This document shows, in pieces, positions 6,464 through 13,989 of a DNA stretch of 24,177 nucleotides. Where the stretch lies: contig CAZNVB010000289.1 in NCBI GenBank assembly GCA_964576265.1, positions 1 to 24,177 on the forward strand, given 5' to 3'. Position numbers and translations under genes: made by a program. The notes under the pieces are model-generated. The model saw only the letters and a list, made by a program, of their open reading frames with translations, searched no databases and was not told where the DNA came from. The first letter of the stretch is position 1. Each line of letters starts with the position of its first letter. This DNA comes from CAZNVB01 sp964576265. GTDB taxonomy: Bacteria > Acidobacteriota > Aminicenantia > Aminicenantales > UBA8522.

Positions 6464-7788
6464 TCAAGCGAACCCGCTGCGGATTTTGGCCGTGTCGACC
6501 ATTCCCTCGAGTTCCTCATCAATGAGGAGCGAATCTCGACGGGCCACGCCCGTCGAGATGATCGCCACCCGGGCTTCGATGGTGTCTTCGAGGAGCCGGA
6601 TATAATCAAGGAAGGCCGCAGGAAGGATTTCTCGATCTGTGATTCCGCCGAGGGGCGTCTGCCATCCTTTCATCACCCGGTATTGAGGCGTGACCCTGTC
6701 GAGAATCCACGGTTCGGTAGGAAAACTCTTGAGGATTTCTCCCTTATAAGAATAGCCGAGGCAAACCGGAATCTCGGGGAAGACATCCAGAACGTCCGGC
6801 TTGGTCAGGACGATTTTTTCCATGCCGTTTAGACGGCAGGCGTAGGACACCGCCAGACCGTCAAACCAGCCGCAGCGCCGCGGCCGGCCGGTGGTCGCTC
6901 CATATTCGTTCCCCCGTTCCAGGATCAACCGTCCTTCCGGACCGCTGATCTCCGTCGGAAACGGCCCCGATCCGACGCGTGTCGTGTAGGCTTTGGCCAC
7001 GCCGAGGACAGCCTGAATTTTGGTCGGGCCGATCCCCAGCCCGATGCAGACCCCGCCGGCGCTCGAGTTTGAAGAAGTGACGAAAGGATATGTTCCGTGA
7101 TCGACATCGAGAAGTGTTCCTTGAGCCCCCTCAAAAAGAACGGATGCCCCGGTTCGAATCCGCTCGTTCAACACCAAAGAGACATCACCGACGAGTTCAG
7201 TGATTCGCGGGGCGAGCTCCATATACTCCTGAAAAATTTCCTGAGCCGAGAGAGGCTCGAGACCGGCCGAGCGGAGAAGTTCGTTTTTCTCGGCCAGGTT
7301 CGTCTCCAGTTTTTCCCGAAAAACATCGGCTTCCAAAAGATCGCCGACCCTGATCCCGACCCGGGCGATCTTGTCCTCATAGGACGGGCCGATGCCGCGG
7401 CTCGTGGTGCCGATTCGTTTGGCTCCTTTCCGGTCCTCGGCGATTTTCTCGATCAGGGCGTGATAGGGAAGAATGAGATGGGCGTTCCGGCTGATGATCA
7501 GGCGACGGCCGAGCTCGATTCCGAAAGCTTCCAGCTGGGCCGCTTCATCGAGGAAAGCCCGGGGGTCGAAAGCCACCCCGTTGCCGATCAGGCAGAGCTT
7601 TTCCGGATGGAGAATTCCGGAAGGAATGAGGTGGAGGACGATCCTCTTGCCGTCGATGTAGACGGTATGTCCGGCGTTGTGGCCGCCTTGATAGCGGGCC
7701 ACGATGTCGAACGAGGGAGCCAGCAAGTCGACGACCTGCCCTTTCCTTCATCTCCCCACTGAGCACCGAGAACTACGACATTGGCCAT
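6464..7788 (-). CDS. purA: Adenylosuccinate synthetase, frameshifted near its start
   Basis: PurA joins IMP and aspartate using GTP, the first step from IMP to AMP. The N-terminus MANVVVLGAQWGDEGKG, with the GTP-binding GDEGKG loop, starts at 7788 after a GGAGG site. The rest of the enzyme continues in another frame from about 7738: VVDLLAPSFDIVARYQGGHNAGHT, then TTSRGIGPSYEDK and EGAQGTLLDVDHGTYPFVTSSN. One missing base at 7735-7738 (GGCAGG where GGCAAGG would restore GKGK-VVDLL) explains the break. Repaired, the enzyme would have 441 residues, normal for the family. All downstream motifs are intact, so an assembly or sequencing error is more likely than decay. The gene sits 33 bases after the porin-like gene and 40 before the DUF438 gene. 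Confidence 0.93.
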
Positions 7789-7821
7789 TCGAATCCTGCC
7801 TCCGCAATCACCGCCGCCGGC

Positions 7822-8835
7822 CTAAAATTGAAACGCCGCCTGGGCGATGAGACTGTTGTTTTTCAGCGCCATTCCCTCTTCCCTGTTGAGATCATACTCG
7901 ATTTTAAACCTCAGCCCGGAGGAAGCAAGATAGCTCAACCCGATCGCCCAACGGCTGAGATGAGATGATTGACCTTCACCGGGCCGGGACAGAACTCCGA
8001 AGCCGGGGCCGTGATAGGAATCCTCATAATCCAGCGTCTGATAGCCGACGAAAGGAGAAAGCTCCCCGATCCGGAGGGCCAGGAGGCCGAAATGTCCTTT
8101 TTCCCGCCCGGGAGAATAAGGGGATGGATTCTCGAGTCCGACGTCCACATATTCGTAGAGAATCAGGAAAGCGTCTGCATCCCAGCTCAAATCGAGCCCG
8201 CGAGACTCGTGAGTTCTCTCGTCGGCATCATCATAGCTTCCGCGGCAATAGGACAGCCCGAACTCAAGAGTCCGGCTGAGCAAGATTCCGACCCGGCAGC
8301 CGAATGATTTGTGCCCGTTATTATCCCTGAACTGCTGGGAATCTTTTAAACTGGCCTCCTCGCGGAGCCCGTTCCCGAGGTAAGCGGCATAGCGGAAAAA
8401 ACCGATGCTGCCATCGGCGAGCACTCCGATGTCGCGCCAGCTCGCCGGGTACCCCTGCTCAAGAGAAAGCGGAGGTTTGATGAACAGGGTTTGGTGCGGC
8501 CGGTTGGCGGTGTTGTACTTGCCGAAAGGAACGAGATAGAGTCCGAGCTTAAGGTGAAAAGCCTCCGTTGGACTTACTCCCACCCAAGCTTCCTCGATTT
8601 CCAGCCGATCCTCGGATTTGAACCGGACCTCAAGAGCGTAATCAATAACGGTCTCCGCCTTTCCGCTGAGGAGAAGTCCGGCCCTCGCTATAGCGAAAGT
8701 TCCGGCGGCCGCATCGCTGTCTCTTCCCCCTTTTTCATATTGAGCCGAAAGATAGCCGCTCAGCCTGAATTGCGGCCGCAGGGGGAGGGCCACAAGAACA
8801 ACGGCAAAGGCAACGGAAAGCGCTCGGCTTCTCAT
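7822..8835 (-). CDS. Putative outer-membrane beta-barrel (porin-like) protein
   Basis: A 337-residue protein with an N-terminal signal peptide (MRSRALSVAFAVVLVALPL) followed by alternating amphipathic strands rich in Tyr, Gly and Phe and a C-terminal phenylalanine (AQAAFQF), the usual outer-membrane barrel signature. Pattern and length resemble phosphate-selective porin O/P-type barrels, but I see no motif that fixes a substrate. The ATG overlaps the stop of the upstream flavoprotein gene (ATGA), an unusual placement for a porin within a redox gene set, and purA follows 33 bases on. Outer-membrane localisation is well supported; function is unknown. Confidence 0.8.
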   Translation of the reverse strand: MRSRALSVAFAVVLVALPLRPQFRLSGYLSAQYEKGGRDSDAAAGTFAIARAGLLLSGKAETVIDYALEVRFKSEDRLEIEEAWVGVSPTEAFHLKLGLYLVPFGKYNTANRPHQTLFIKPPLSLEQGYPASWRDIGVLADGSIGFFRYAAYLGNGLREEASLKDSQQFRDNNGHKSFGCRVGILLSRTLEFGLSYCRGSYDDADERTHESRGLDLSWDADAFLILYEYVDVGLENPSPYSPGREKGHFGLLALRIGELSPFVGYQTLDYEDSYHGPGFGVLSRPGEGQSSHLSRWAIGLSYLASSGLRFKIEYDLNREEGMALKNNSLIAQAAFQF

Positions 8836-10034
8836 AGTCCGGAAAAATCGAACTTGTCTTCCAACAGGACTTCCGGCTGGGAACCGATTTTCAGTCGGGA
8901 AAGCACGGCTTTACTGATTTCAGTTGCTCCCTTCTTCGTTCCCATCCAGATCGCACCGACGAGGGTATCGTCCCTGAGGACGATCTTTTTATAGATTCCC
9001 TCCTCCGGGCTGATCTTTTTGATTTCCCTGTATGGATCGCCCTCAGGAACGGCGACGCCGACCGAGGTCACGGCAAGGCCGGCAACCTTCAGGGTATTGG
9101 ACCAGACCGTTCCCTCATATCTCTTGTCCTGACCGAGCAGGTTGAAGGCGGCGACGCGCGCCTGCTCGAAAGAGGCCGGGATGATGCCGTAGACCGTGCC
9201 CCGGTGCTCGATTCCGTCGCCGGCGGCGAAGATATCGGGGTGGCTGGTCCGGAGATAATCATCGACGATGAGACCTTTGCCCGTCGCCAAACCCGCTTCG
9301 CGGGCGAGGTCGAGGTTCGGCCGGACTCCGGCGGAAATGATGATCATGTCTGCAGCGATCTCGCTTCCGCCCTTCAGCCTCAGCCCTCGGACTTCGCCTT
9401 CCCCAAGGACTTCCTCGCTGACCACGCCGAGCCGAACTTTAATGCCGCGGTGTTCGATCTGGGTCTTGAGAAGGCCGGCGGCCGGGACATCCAGCTGACG
9501 GGGCAAAAGGCGGTCGAAAAATTCGACGACTTCCACCTCCGCTCCCCGTTGATGAAGCGCCCGGGCTGTTTCGAGACCGAGAAGCCCTCCGCCGATCACG
9601 ATCGCCCGGGGATGCTTCGGGAGATAATCCAGCACGGCCAGCGCATCGGCCAGAGAGCGGAGAGCGAAAACGCCTCGCTTGTCCGCACCCTTGATCGGGG
9701 GGATAAACGAGGAAGCTCCGGTCGCGACGAGAAGCTTCTCATAAGAAGCTTTGCGGCCGCCGCTCAGTTCGACCTCTCGGGAAGCGGCAAGGATTCTTCG
9801 GACGGGATTTCCGAGGTGAATGTCGATCCTCTGCCTGACGTGCCAGTCCTCGGAAAAGGCAAAGATCTTTTCTAGGGGGATATTCCCGGCGATGAATTCG
9901 ATCAGGTTCGGCCGGGGATAATAAGGATATTTTTCTTCGGCGAAAATTTCGATCTCCACCTGGCCGTCCAATTCCCGCAGCGTCTTGGCGGCCATGGTGC
10001 CGGCCAGCCCGTTCCCAATGACGATGACCTTCAC
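8832..10034 (-). CDS. FAD-dependent NAD(P)H oxidoreductase, rubredoxin-reductase type
   Basis: A 400-residue flavoprotein of the pyridine-nucleotide disulfide-oxidoreductase fold without the redox-active disulfide. FAD-binding GNGLAG lies at residues 7-12, ATGASS near 104, the NAD(P)H-binding Rossmann motif IVIGGGLLGLETA at about 145-157, and the second FAD motif FAAGD near 269-273. Length and motifs match NADH:rubredoxin oxidoreductases and nitrite-reductase-like small flavoproteins. It follows a rubredoxin gene by 24 bases and a ferritin-like diiron gene, so the natural reading is an electron chain: NAD(P)H to this enzyme, to rubredoxin, to the diiron protein. The partner assignment rests on context. 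Confidence 0.9.
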   Translation of the reverse strand: MKVIVIGNGLAGTMAAKTLRELDGQVEIEIFAEEKYPYYPRPNLIEFIAGNIPLEKIFAFSEDWHVRQRIDIHLGNPVRRILAASREVELSGGRKASYEKLLVATGASSFIPPIKGADKRGVFALRSLADALAVLDYLPKHPRAIVIGGGLLGLETARALHQRGAEVEVVEFFDRLLPRQLDVPAAGLLKTQIEHRGIKVRLGVVSEEVLGEGEVRGLRLKGGSEIAADMIIISAGVRPNLDLAREAGLATGKGLIVDDYLRTSHPDIFAAGDGIEHRGTVYGIIPASFEQARVAAFNLLGQDKRYEGTVWSNTLKVAGLAVTSVGVAVPEGDPYREIKKISPEEGIYKKIVLRDDTLVGAIWMGTKKGATEISKAVLSRLKIGSQPEVLLEDKFDFSGL

Positions 10035-10058
10035 GAGAATCGCCTCGCTCGTCGCGAA

Positions 10059-10220
10059 TCAGCCGATCTTCTGGAAAAATTCCTTTCCCACTCCGCATTG
10101 CGGGCAGACCCAGTCATCGGGGAGAGATTCGAATGGAGTCCCGGGACCGATTCCGTTGTCCGGGTCGCCTGTGGAAGGATCATAGATATAGCCGCAGGCC
10201 GTACATTCCCATTTTTCCAT
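10059..10220 (-). CDS. Rubredoxin
   Basis: A 53-residue rubredoxin, a one-iron electron carrier. The four Fe ligands are C6xxC9 (CTACGY) and C39xxC42 (CPQCGVGK), with the conserved aromatic core (W4, Y11, Y13, F30, W37) and the DPDNGI and PDDWVCP segments. Two adjacent ATGs are possible, at 10223 and 10220. The second is preferred because it is 6 bases from GGAG instead of 3. It lies 39 bases after the ferritin-like gene and 24 bases before the flavoprotein gene on the same strand, consistent with passing electrons between their products. Confidence 0.95.
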   Translation of the reverse strand: MEKWECTACGYIYDPSTGDPDNGIGPGTPFESLPDDWVCPQCGVGKEFFQKIG

Positions 10221-10259
10221 CATTCACTCCTCAAGTCGGATTCCTTGTCCGCAGGGAAT

Positions 10260-10712
10260 TCAATTTTCCCAGAGGACGTGTTTTTCGTATTCCAGCTCAA
10301 GCCGGAGTTTGTGAGACTTCTCCTGTTTGGCCAGAAACTCAAAGAGAGTCCTGTCGTCTTTCGTTTTGGCCTTTTCCGCCAGGTCACGGTAAAGGGAAGC
10401 GGCCTTCTTTTCCTTTTTGGCCGCGAAAATTAGAAGATCCTGAAAATTCATCTCCGGGCCCAAAGGCTCTTCGATAAGGTAATCGCTGATTTTCAAATCC
10501 TTGACTTCTTTGGAAACAGCGGACTCGACCTTGGCCTTCGTCAATCCCTGGAGAATCCGCTTGTGGTTTTTCTCATCTTCCTGGAGCTCGAGGAGAAGTT
10601 TCTTGCTCGATTCGTCCTCGGCCATGGCCAGCAGATTTCCGTAGAGCCTGGCCGCTTCTTCCTCGCGCTTGATGGCAAAGGCGAGAATATCTTTCAAACC
10701 CGAAAGTTTCAT
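10260..10712 (-). CDS. Ferritin-like diiron protein (rubrerythrin relative without rubredoxin domain)
   Basis: A 150-residue all-helical protein of the rubrerythrin/ferritin-like superfamily. It has four helices with two internal repeats, each carrying carboxylates and an ExxH: E18/E19 with E47xxH50, and E101 with E131xxH134. Such proteins oxidise or reduce substrates such as H2O2 at a diiron centre, or store iron. The C-terminal rubredoxin domain of rubrerythrin is missing and is encoded as a separate rubredoxin just downstream. It is the first gene behind a strong promoter (TTGACA), with AAAGGAG before the ATG, and heads a gene run that includes rubredoxin and its likely reductase. Peroxide or O2 detoxification is probable. 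Confidence 0.87.
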   Translation of the reverse strand: MKLSGLKDILAFAIKREEEAARLYGNLLAMAEDESSKKLLLELQEDEKNHKRILQGLTKAKVESAVSKEVKDLKISDYLIEEPLGPEMNFQDLLIFAAKKEKKAASLYRDLAEKAKTKDDRTLFEFLAKQEKSHKLRLELEYEKHVLWEN

Positions 10713-10781
10713 CGGCCGCGGACTCCTTTCTTCAGGACATTGAGGATCAAAGCAAGAGGGAATTTCAATCCAGGCTTCAAA

Positions 10782-10808
10782 GTTATACTAAAAGCGGATT
10801 TCTGTCAA
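10782..10808 (-). promoter_or_regulatory. Promoter of the ferritin-like/rubredoxin/flavoprotein gene run
   Basis: A consensus -35 TTGACA (10808-10803) is followed on the minus strand by TATAAC (10787-10782) at 15 bases; the overlapping TAACTT gives 17 bases. The leader would be about 60 bases, ending in an AAAGGAG ribosome site before 10712. The -35 box lies in the short gap after the mutM stop. Confidence 0.6.
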
Positions 10809-10845
10809 ACGAAACCGGACCCCGGCCGCGGCTTCCCCGTCGGGT

Positions 10846-11673
10846 TTAAGGTTTGCGCCGCTGGCAATGGGAACAAAAGAAGCTGCTCCGTCCGGAAATC
10901 CGGCATCGCCGGATCGGTCTCCGGCAACGCGGACAGGGCAATTCCTCGCGTCCATAAACGCGGAGGCGGTTTTGGAAGGTGCCTTCGAGACCTTCTCCAT
11001 CCCTGTAATCGCGGACGGTGGTTCCTTTGCACCGGATGGCCTGCTTGAGGATCGCTCGCATCGCCCGGTAAAGCCGGCGAAGATCAAGAAGACTCAGCCG
11101 GCGGGCTTCGGACTGGGGGTGGATTCGGGCGGCAAAGAGGATTTCGTCGGCGTAGATATTGCCGATCCCGGCGATCACCGTCTGATTGAGAAGAAGAGAC
11201 TTGAGCCGGCCGCGGCGGTCTCCGAGACGCGAGGCGAAGTCCGAAAAATCGAGGTCAAGCGGCTCCGGGCCGAGACGGCGCAGCTCATCGACTTGATCCT
11301 CCTGGGCGGTTTTGATCAAGCGGACAAAACCGAACTTTCGGATGTCCGAAAAACGAAGCTCCAGGCTGGAGCGACGGAAGACGATGCGAAGACGAGTATA
11401 GGGATCAAGCGGCGAATTTCTCGGGCAGACGAAAAGCCGGCCCGTCATCTTGAGATGAACAAGAAGGCTCCATCCGCCGGAGCAATCGAGAAGAATCATT
11501 TTGCCGCGCCGCCGCAGACCGAGAATCCTTTTTCCGGCCATTTCGTCGAGATTCCCACCTCCCTGCGGCCGAACGAGAGACGGCAGAAGGACTCTCGCCT
11601 CCTCGATTCCGAGTCCGACCAGGCGCGGCCGGAGGCAACGGACGACGGTCTCGACTTCCGGAAGTTCTGGCAT
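10846..11673 (-). CDS. mutM: Formamidopyrimidine-DNA glycosylase
   Basis: Fpg/MutM excises 8-oxoguanine and formamidopyrimidines and cuts the abasic strand. At 275 residues it has the catalytic N-terminal MPELPEVETV (P2 nucleophile, E3), K58 in RRRGKMILLD, the helix-two-turn-helix signature NQTVIAGIGNIYADEILF, and the C-terminal zinc finger with CPRC and CSHC pairs. An oxidative-damage repair enzyme directly upstream of an oxidative-defence gene run is functionally consistent. A promoter with its -10 only 6 bases before the ATG, and no Shine-Dalgarno, suggests a leaderless message. It is divergent from the membrane-protein gene at 11793. Confidence 0.96.
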   Translation of the reverse strand: MPELPEVETVVRCLRPRLVGLGIEEARVLLPSLVRPQGGGNLDEMAGKRILGLRRRGKMILLDCSGGWSLLVHLKMTGRLFVCPRNSPLDPYTRLRIVFRRSSLELRFSDIRKFGFVRLIKTAQEDQVDELRRLGPEPLDLDFSDFASRLGDRRGRLKSLLLNQTVIAGIGNIYADEILFAARIHPQSEARRLSLLDLRRLYRAMRAILKQAIRCKGTTVRDYRDGEGLEGTFQNRLRVYGREELPCPRCRRPIRRCRISGRSSFFCSHCQRRKP

Positions 11674-11679
11674 CGAGCT

Positions 11680-11708
11680 ATTTTAACCAAACGTCCGCCG
11701 GGCCTCAA
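11680..11708 (-). promoter_or_regulatory. Leaderless-type promoter of mutM
   Basis: TTGAGG (11708-11703) and TAAAAT (11685-11680) are 17 bases apart on the minus strand. Only 6 bases separate the -10 from the mutM ATG, so transcription should begin at or next to the start codon. Confidence 0.55.
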
Positions 11709-11748
11709 CCTTCCCTGACACGCTGAAGACGAGCGGCGGAATTTTTTC

Positions 11749-11777
11749 TTGATTTAGCCGGCGGTTTCGGCTAATAT
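11749..11777 (+). promoter_or_regulatory. Promoter of the membrane-protein genes upstream of ftsE
   Basis: TTGATT (11749-11754), a 17-base spacer and TAATAT (11772-11777). The ATG is at 11793, so the leader would be about 8-9 bases and contains no Shine-Dalgarno. Confidence 0.6.
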
Positions 11778-11792
11778 TGGTTCCTTTTCCCT

Positions 11793-12203
11793 ATGAAAGC
11801 AACGTTCTATTTCATCGCCGGCTGGCTGATCCCGGGACTCGGCCATCTGTTGCAGAAGAAATTCTGGCGCGGAGCGGCCTTTTTCGTATCGATCGGGGCG
11901 ATGACGGCGATCGGACTCATGATGGGAGGAAAGATCTATCCCCTCTACCTGGAGAAGCCGCACAACCCCCTCCAGGTCATCGTCAACCTGTTCAAGAAAG
12001 AAAATCCGCTGACGCTCCTGGCCTTCCTCGCCGACACGGGGAATCTTCTCCTTTACGCTTTCGCGCGCCTGTTCGCCTTCGGCGAGGGGGTCTTGGAGCG
12101 GGTGACGTTTGAGTTCGGAACTGCCTACATCGCCGGAGCCGGCCTTCTGAATTATCTCGTGGCTCTGGACGCTTTCGATATCGCCAGAGGGAAAAAGACA
12201 TGA
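11793..12203 (+). CDS. Small multi-pass membrane protein of unknown function
   Basis: A 136-residue hydrophobic protein, with likely membrane helices near residues 4-20, 28-46, 75-95 and 105-128. The N-terminus holds GWLIPGLGHLLQKKFWRGA, a pattern seen in small bacterial membrane proteins with a glycine/proline-rich first helix (it resembles the family I know as DUF6677, from memory only). I do not recognise a function. The next gene overlaps its stop by 4 bases (ATGA), and ftsE follows. The pair could be part of the cell-envelope or division set, but that is only position. Confidence 0.75.
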   Translation: MKATFYFIAGWLIPGLGHLLQKKFWRGAAFFVSIGAMTAIGLMMGGKIYPLYLEKPHNPLQVIVNLFKKENPLTLLAFLADTGNLLLYAFARLFAFGEGVLERVTFEFGTAYIAGAGLLNYLVALDAFDIARGKKT

Positions 12204-12379
12204 TCCTCCGCAGCCATCTTCTGTCCATGATCATTTATGCCTTTTTTGTTTCGGTCGTCCTGGCGCTCATCCGCCGTCCGTCCAAGAAAGCCCGGCTCAA
12301 ATACGGTTTGTTTCTTTTCCTGACCATGGTCGTCGGGGCTCTGGTTTTCGGCTGGTTCATGTATCTTTTCGCCCGTTAG
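12200..12379 (+). CDS. 59-residue membrane protein of unknown function
   Basis: The ATG overlaps the stop of the preceding membrane-protein gene (ATGA at 12200-12203), which is strong evidence of a real coupled gene despite its size. The 59 residues form two probable membrane helices (about 6-24 and 36-56) separated by a positively charged loop, RRPSKKARLKY, suggesting a hairpin with the loop in the cytoplasm. I recognise no family. It ends 48 bases before ftsE, whose own promoter lies in the gap. Confidence 0.7.
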   Translation: MILRSHLLSMIIYAFFVSVVLALIRRPSKKARLKYGLFLFLTMVVGALVFGWFMYLFAR

Positions 12380-12397
12380 AAAACCCGCCGCTGTTTA

Positions 12398-12406
12398 TGC
12401 TATAAT
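12398..12406 (+). promoter_or_regulatory. Extended -10 promoter upstream of ftsE
   Basis: TGCTATAAT (12398-12406) is a consensus extended -10 element; no good -35 is seen at the usual distance. Transcription would start near 12413, leaving about 15 bases before the ftsE ATG and no Shine-Dalgarno. Confidence 0.5.
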
Positions 12407-12427
12407 CCCGCCGCGATCGGCCCGGCC

Positions 12428-13108
12428 ATGATCGAGCTCTATCATATCTGGAAACAATACCAGCCGGGGCAGTGGGCTCTTCAAGATATCAGTCTGCACG
12501 TCAAACAGGGGGATTTTTGGTTCATCACGGGCCCGAGCGGCTCGGGGAAGACGACACTCCTGAAGATCATTTTTCGGGAGATTCTGCCGACTCGCGGCCA
12601 GATCATCATCAACGGAGTGAACATCCTTCGCCTGGCCGACCATCACATCTACCGGCTGCGCCGAACCATGGGAATCGTTTTCCAGGATTTCCGGCTTCTT
12701 TTTCACAAGCGCGTCTTCGACAATGTCGCCATCGGTCTTCACGTCCTGGGGATTCCGACCAAAGAAATCCGGCGCCGTGTCTTCCACGCCTTGCGTCTGG
12801 TCAACCTCCAAAACAAAATGTGGGATTATCCCGCTCATCTTTCTTACGGGGAGCAGCAGCGGGTGGCCATCGCCCGAGCGGTGGTCAACGAGCCGGAGAT
12901 CATTCTGGCCGATGAACCGACGGGAAATCTGGACCCGGAGCTTGCCTTCGAGATCATCAGCGTTTTTAAAGAAATCAATCGCCAGGGAACAACCGTCGTC
13001 ATCTGCAGTCACGACAAGGAGCTCATCCGTCATTTCGGCGACAAGATTCTTTTTCTGTTGAAAGGGAAAATCATCGGAAAGGAAGTCCTGCCATCTTCCA
13101 GAAACTGA
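12428..13108 (+). CDS. ftsE: Cell-division ABC transporter ATP-binding protein FtsE
   Basis: A 226-residue ABC ATPase with Walker A GPSGSGKTT (35-43), Q-loop IVFQDFRLL (83-91), Walker B IILADEPTGNLD (158-169) and the H-loop histidine in CSHDKEL. Together with FtsX it forms the membrane complex that activates cell-wall hydrolases at division. The IFREILPTRGQI and RRTMGIVFQDFRLL segments are typical of FtsE and, with ftsX directly downstream, fix the assignment. One oddity: the ABC signature is LSYGEQQ (138-144) where LSGGEQQ is standard. The codon TAC is clear in the sequence. The gene end overlaps the inferred start of ftsX. Confidence 0.95.
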   Translation: MIELYHIWKQYQPGQWALQDISLHVKQGDFWFITGPSGSGKTTLLKIIFREILPTRGQIIINGVNILRLADHHIYRLRRTMGIVFQDFRLLFHKRVFDNVAIGLHVLGIPTKEIRRRVFHALRLVNLQNKMWDYPAHLSYGEQQRVAIARAVVNEPEIILADEPTGNLDPELAFEIISVFKEINRQGTTVVICSHDKELIRHFGDKILFLLKGKIIGKEVLPSSRN

Positions 13109-13989
13109 GATATTTTTTCCGCGACGCCGCCCAGAGTTTCTGGCAGTATCGGACGAGAAATTTCTTTTCCGTCACCATCATCTGCCTTTCCTTTCTTGTC
13201 CTGGGCGTGTTCTTTTCCCTGTCCAACAATCTCCAGCACGTGGCCCGTCAAATGGCTGAAAACATGGTCGTCGTTTTCTTCCTCGAACCCGACATCTCCG
13301 CCGAAGACCTCAAGCTCATTGAAGACCGGATCAAAACGTCTCCAGCCGTCATCCGCCTCCATCTCGTCAGCCGCGACGAGGCTCTGGCCAGGTTTGAGAA
13401 GAACTTCCCCCAGCTCGGCGACATCATCAAGAATCTCGGCGTCAACCCTTTTCCTCCTTCTCTCGAAGCGACTCTGCACCGGGAATCGTTCATGTCCGAA
13501 GAGATTCTGGGGTTCATCGAGGAAATGAAGAATGTTCGCGGCGTCGAGGATGTCCAGTTCAACCGCGAGTGGGTCAGAAAAATGCAATCGCTCAGCCGTC
13601 TCGTCCGGGCGGTCGGGTTTTTTCTCGGCGGAATTCTCATCCTGGCCTCCTTTTTCATCATCTCCAATGTCATCCGGTTGAGCGTTTTCGCCCGCAAAAA
13701 CGAGATCGAAATCCTGCGTTTGGTCGGGGCGACGAACGGTTTTATCCGCTTCCCCTTTCTTCTCGAAGGAGCAGCGCTCGGAATTTTGGGAAGCCTCCTT
13801 TCCCTGGGGCTTCTCTTCCTCCTGACCAAGCTCTTTCCCCTTTACCTTGGAAGCTCCCTCGGGGCGCTCCAGGAAATCGTCAGCCTCCGGTTTCTGTCGT
13901 TTTCTCAGTGTCTGACCATGGTGCTCGGAGGAGCGCTGATGGGGATTGCCGGCAGCCTGACTTCCCTCTCACGATTTCTGAGGATCTGA
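13093..13989 (+). CDS. ftsX: Cell-division protein FtsX, non-standard start codon
   Basis: FtsX is the membrane partner of FtsE. Visible features are the first membrane helix (FFSVTIICLSFLVLGVFF), a periplasmic domain, then three further helices at the C-terminus with the FtsX/MacB-type segment ARKNEIEILRLVGATNGFIR. A GTG at 13207 would start the protein after its first helix, giving only 260 residues, so it is not the true start. The frame is open upstream but has no ATG, GTG or TTG. The best candidate is ATC at 13093, 7 bases after GGAAAGGAAG, giving 298 residues. CTG at 13105, overlapping the ftsE stop as CTGA, is the alternative. Either it uses a rare start or a base is wrong. Its 3' end overlaps the convergent nfi gene by 21 bases. 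Confidence 0.85.
   Translation: MFQKLRYFFRDAAQSFWQYRTRNFFSVTIICLSFLVLGVFFSLSNNLQHVARQMAENMVVVFFLEPDISAEDLKLIEDRIKTSPAVIRLHLVSRDEALARFEKNFPQLGDIIKNLGVNPFPPSLEATLHRESFMSEEILGFIEEMKNVRGVEDVQFNREWVRKMQSLSRLVRAVGFFLGGILILASFFIISNVIRLSVFARKNEIEILRLVGATNGFIRFPFLLEGAALGILGSLLSLGLLFLLTKLFPLYLGSSLGALQEIVSLRFLSFSQCLTMVLGGALMGIAGSLTSLSRFLRI

Noticed and set aside
6424..6609. Extension of the DUF438 protein to 6609
   Set aside because: It would overlap the 3' end of purA by well over 100 bases, and the ATG at 6423 has its own ribosome site and matches the domain start.
13207..13209. GTG as the ftsX start
   Set aside because: It would remove the first transmembrane helix, which is plainly encoded in frame upstream.
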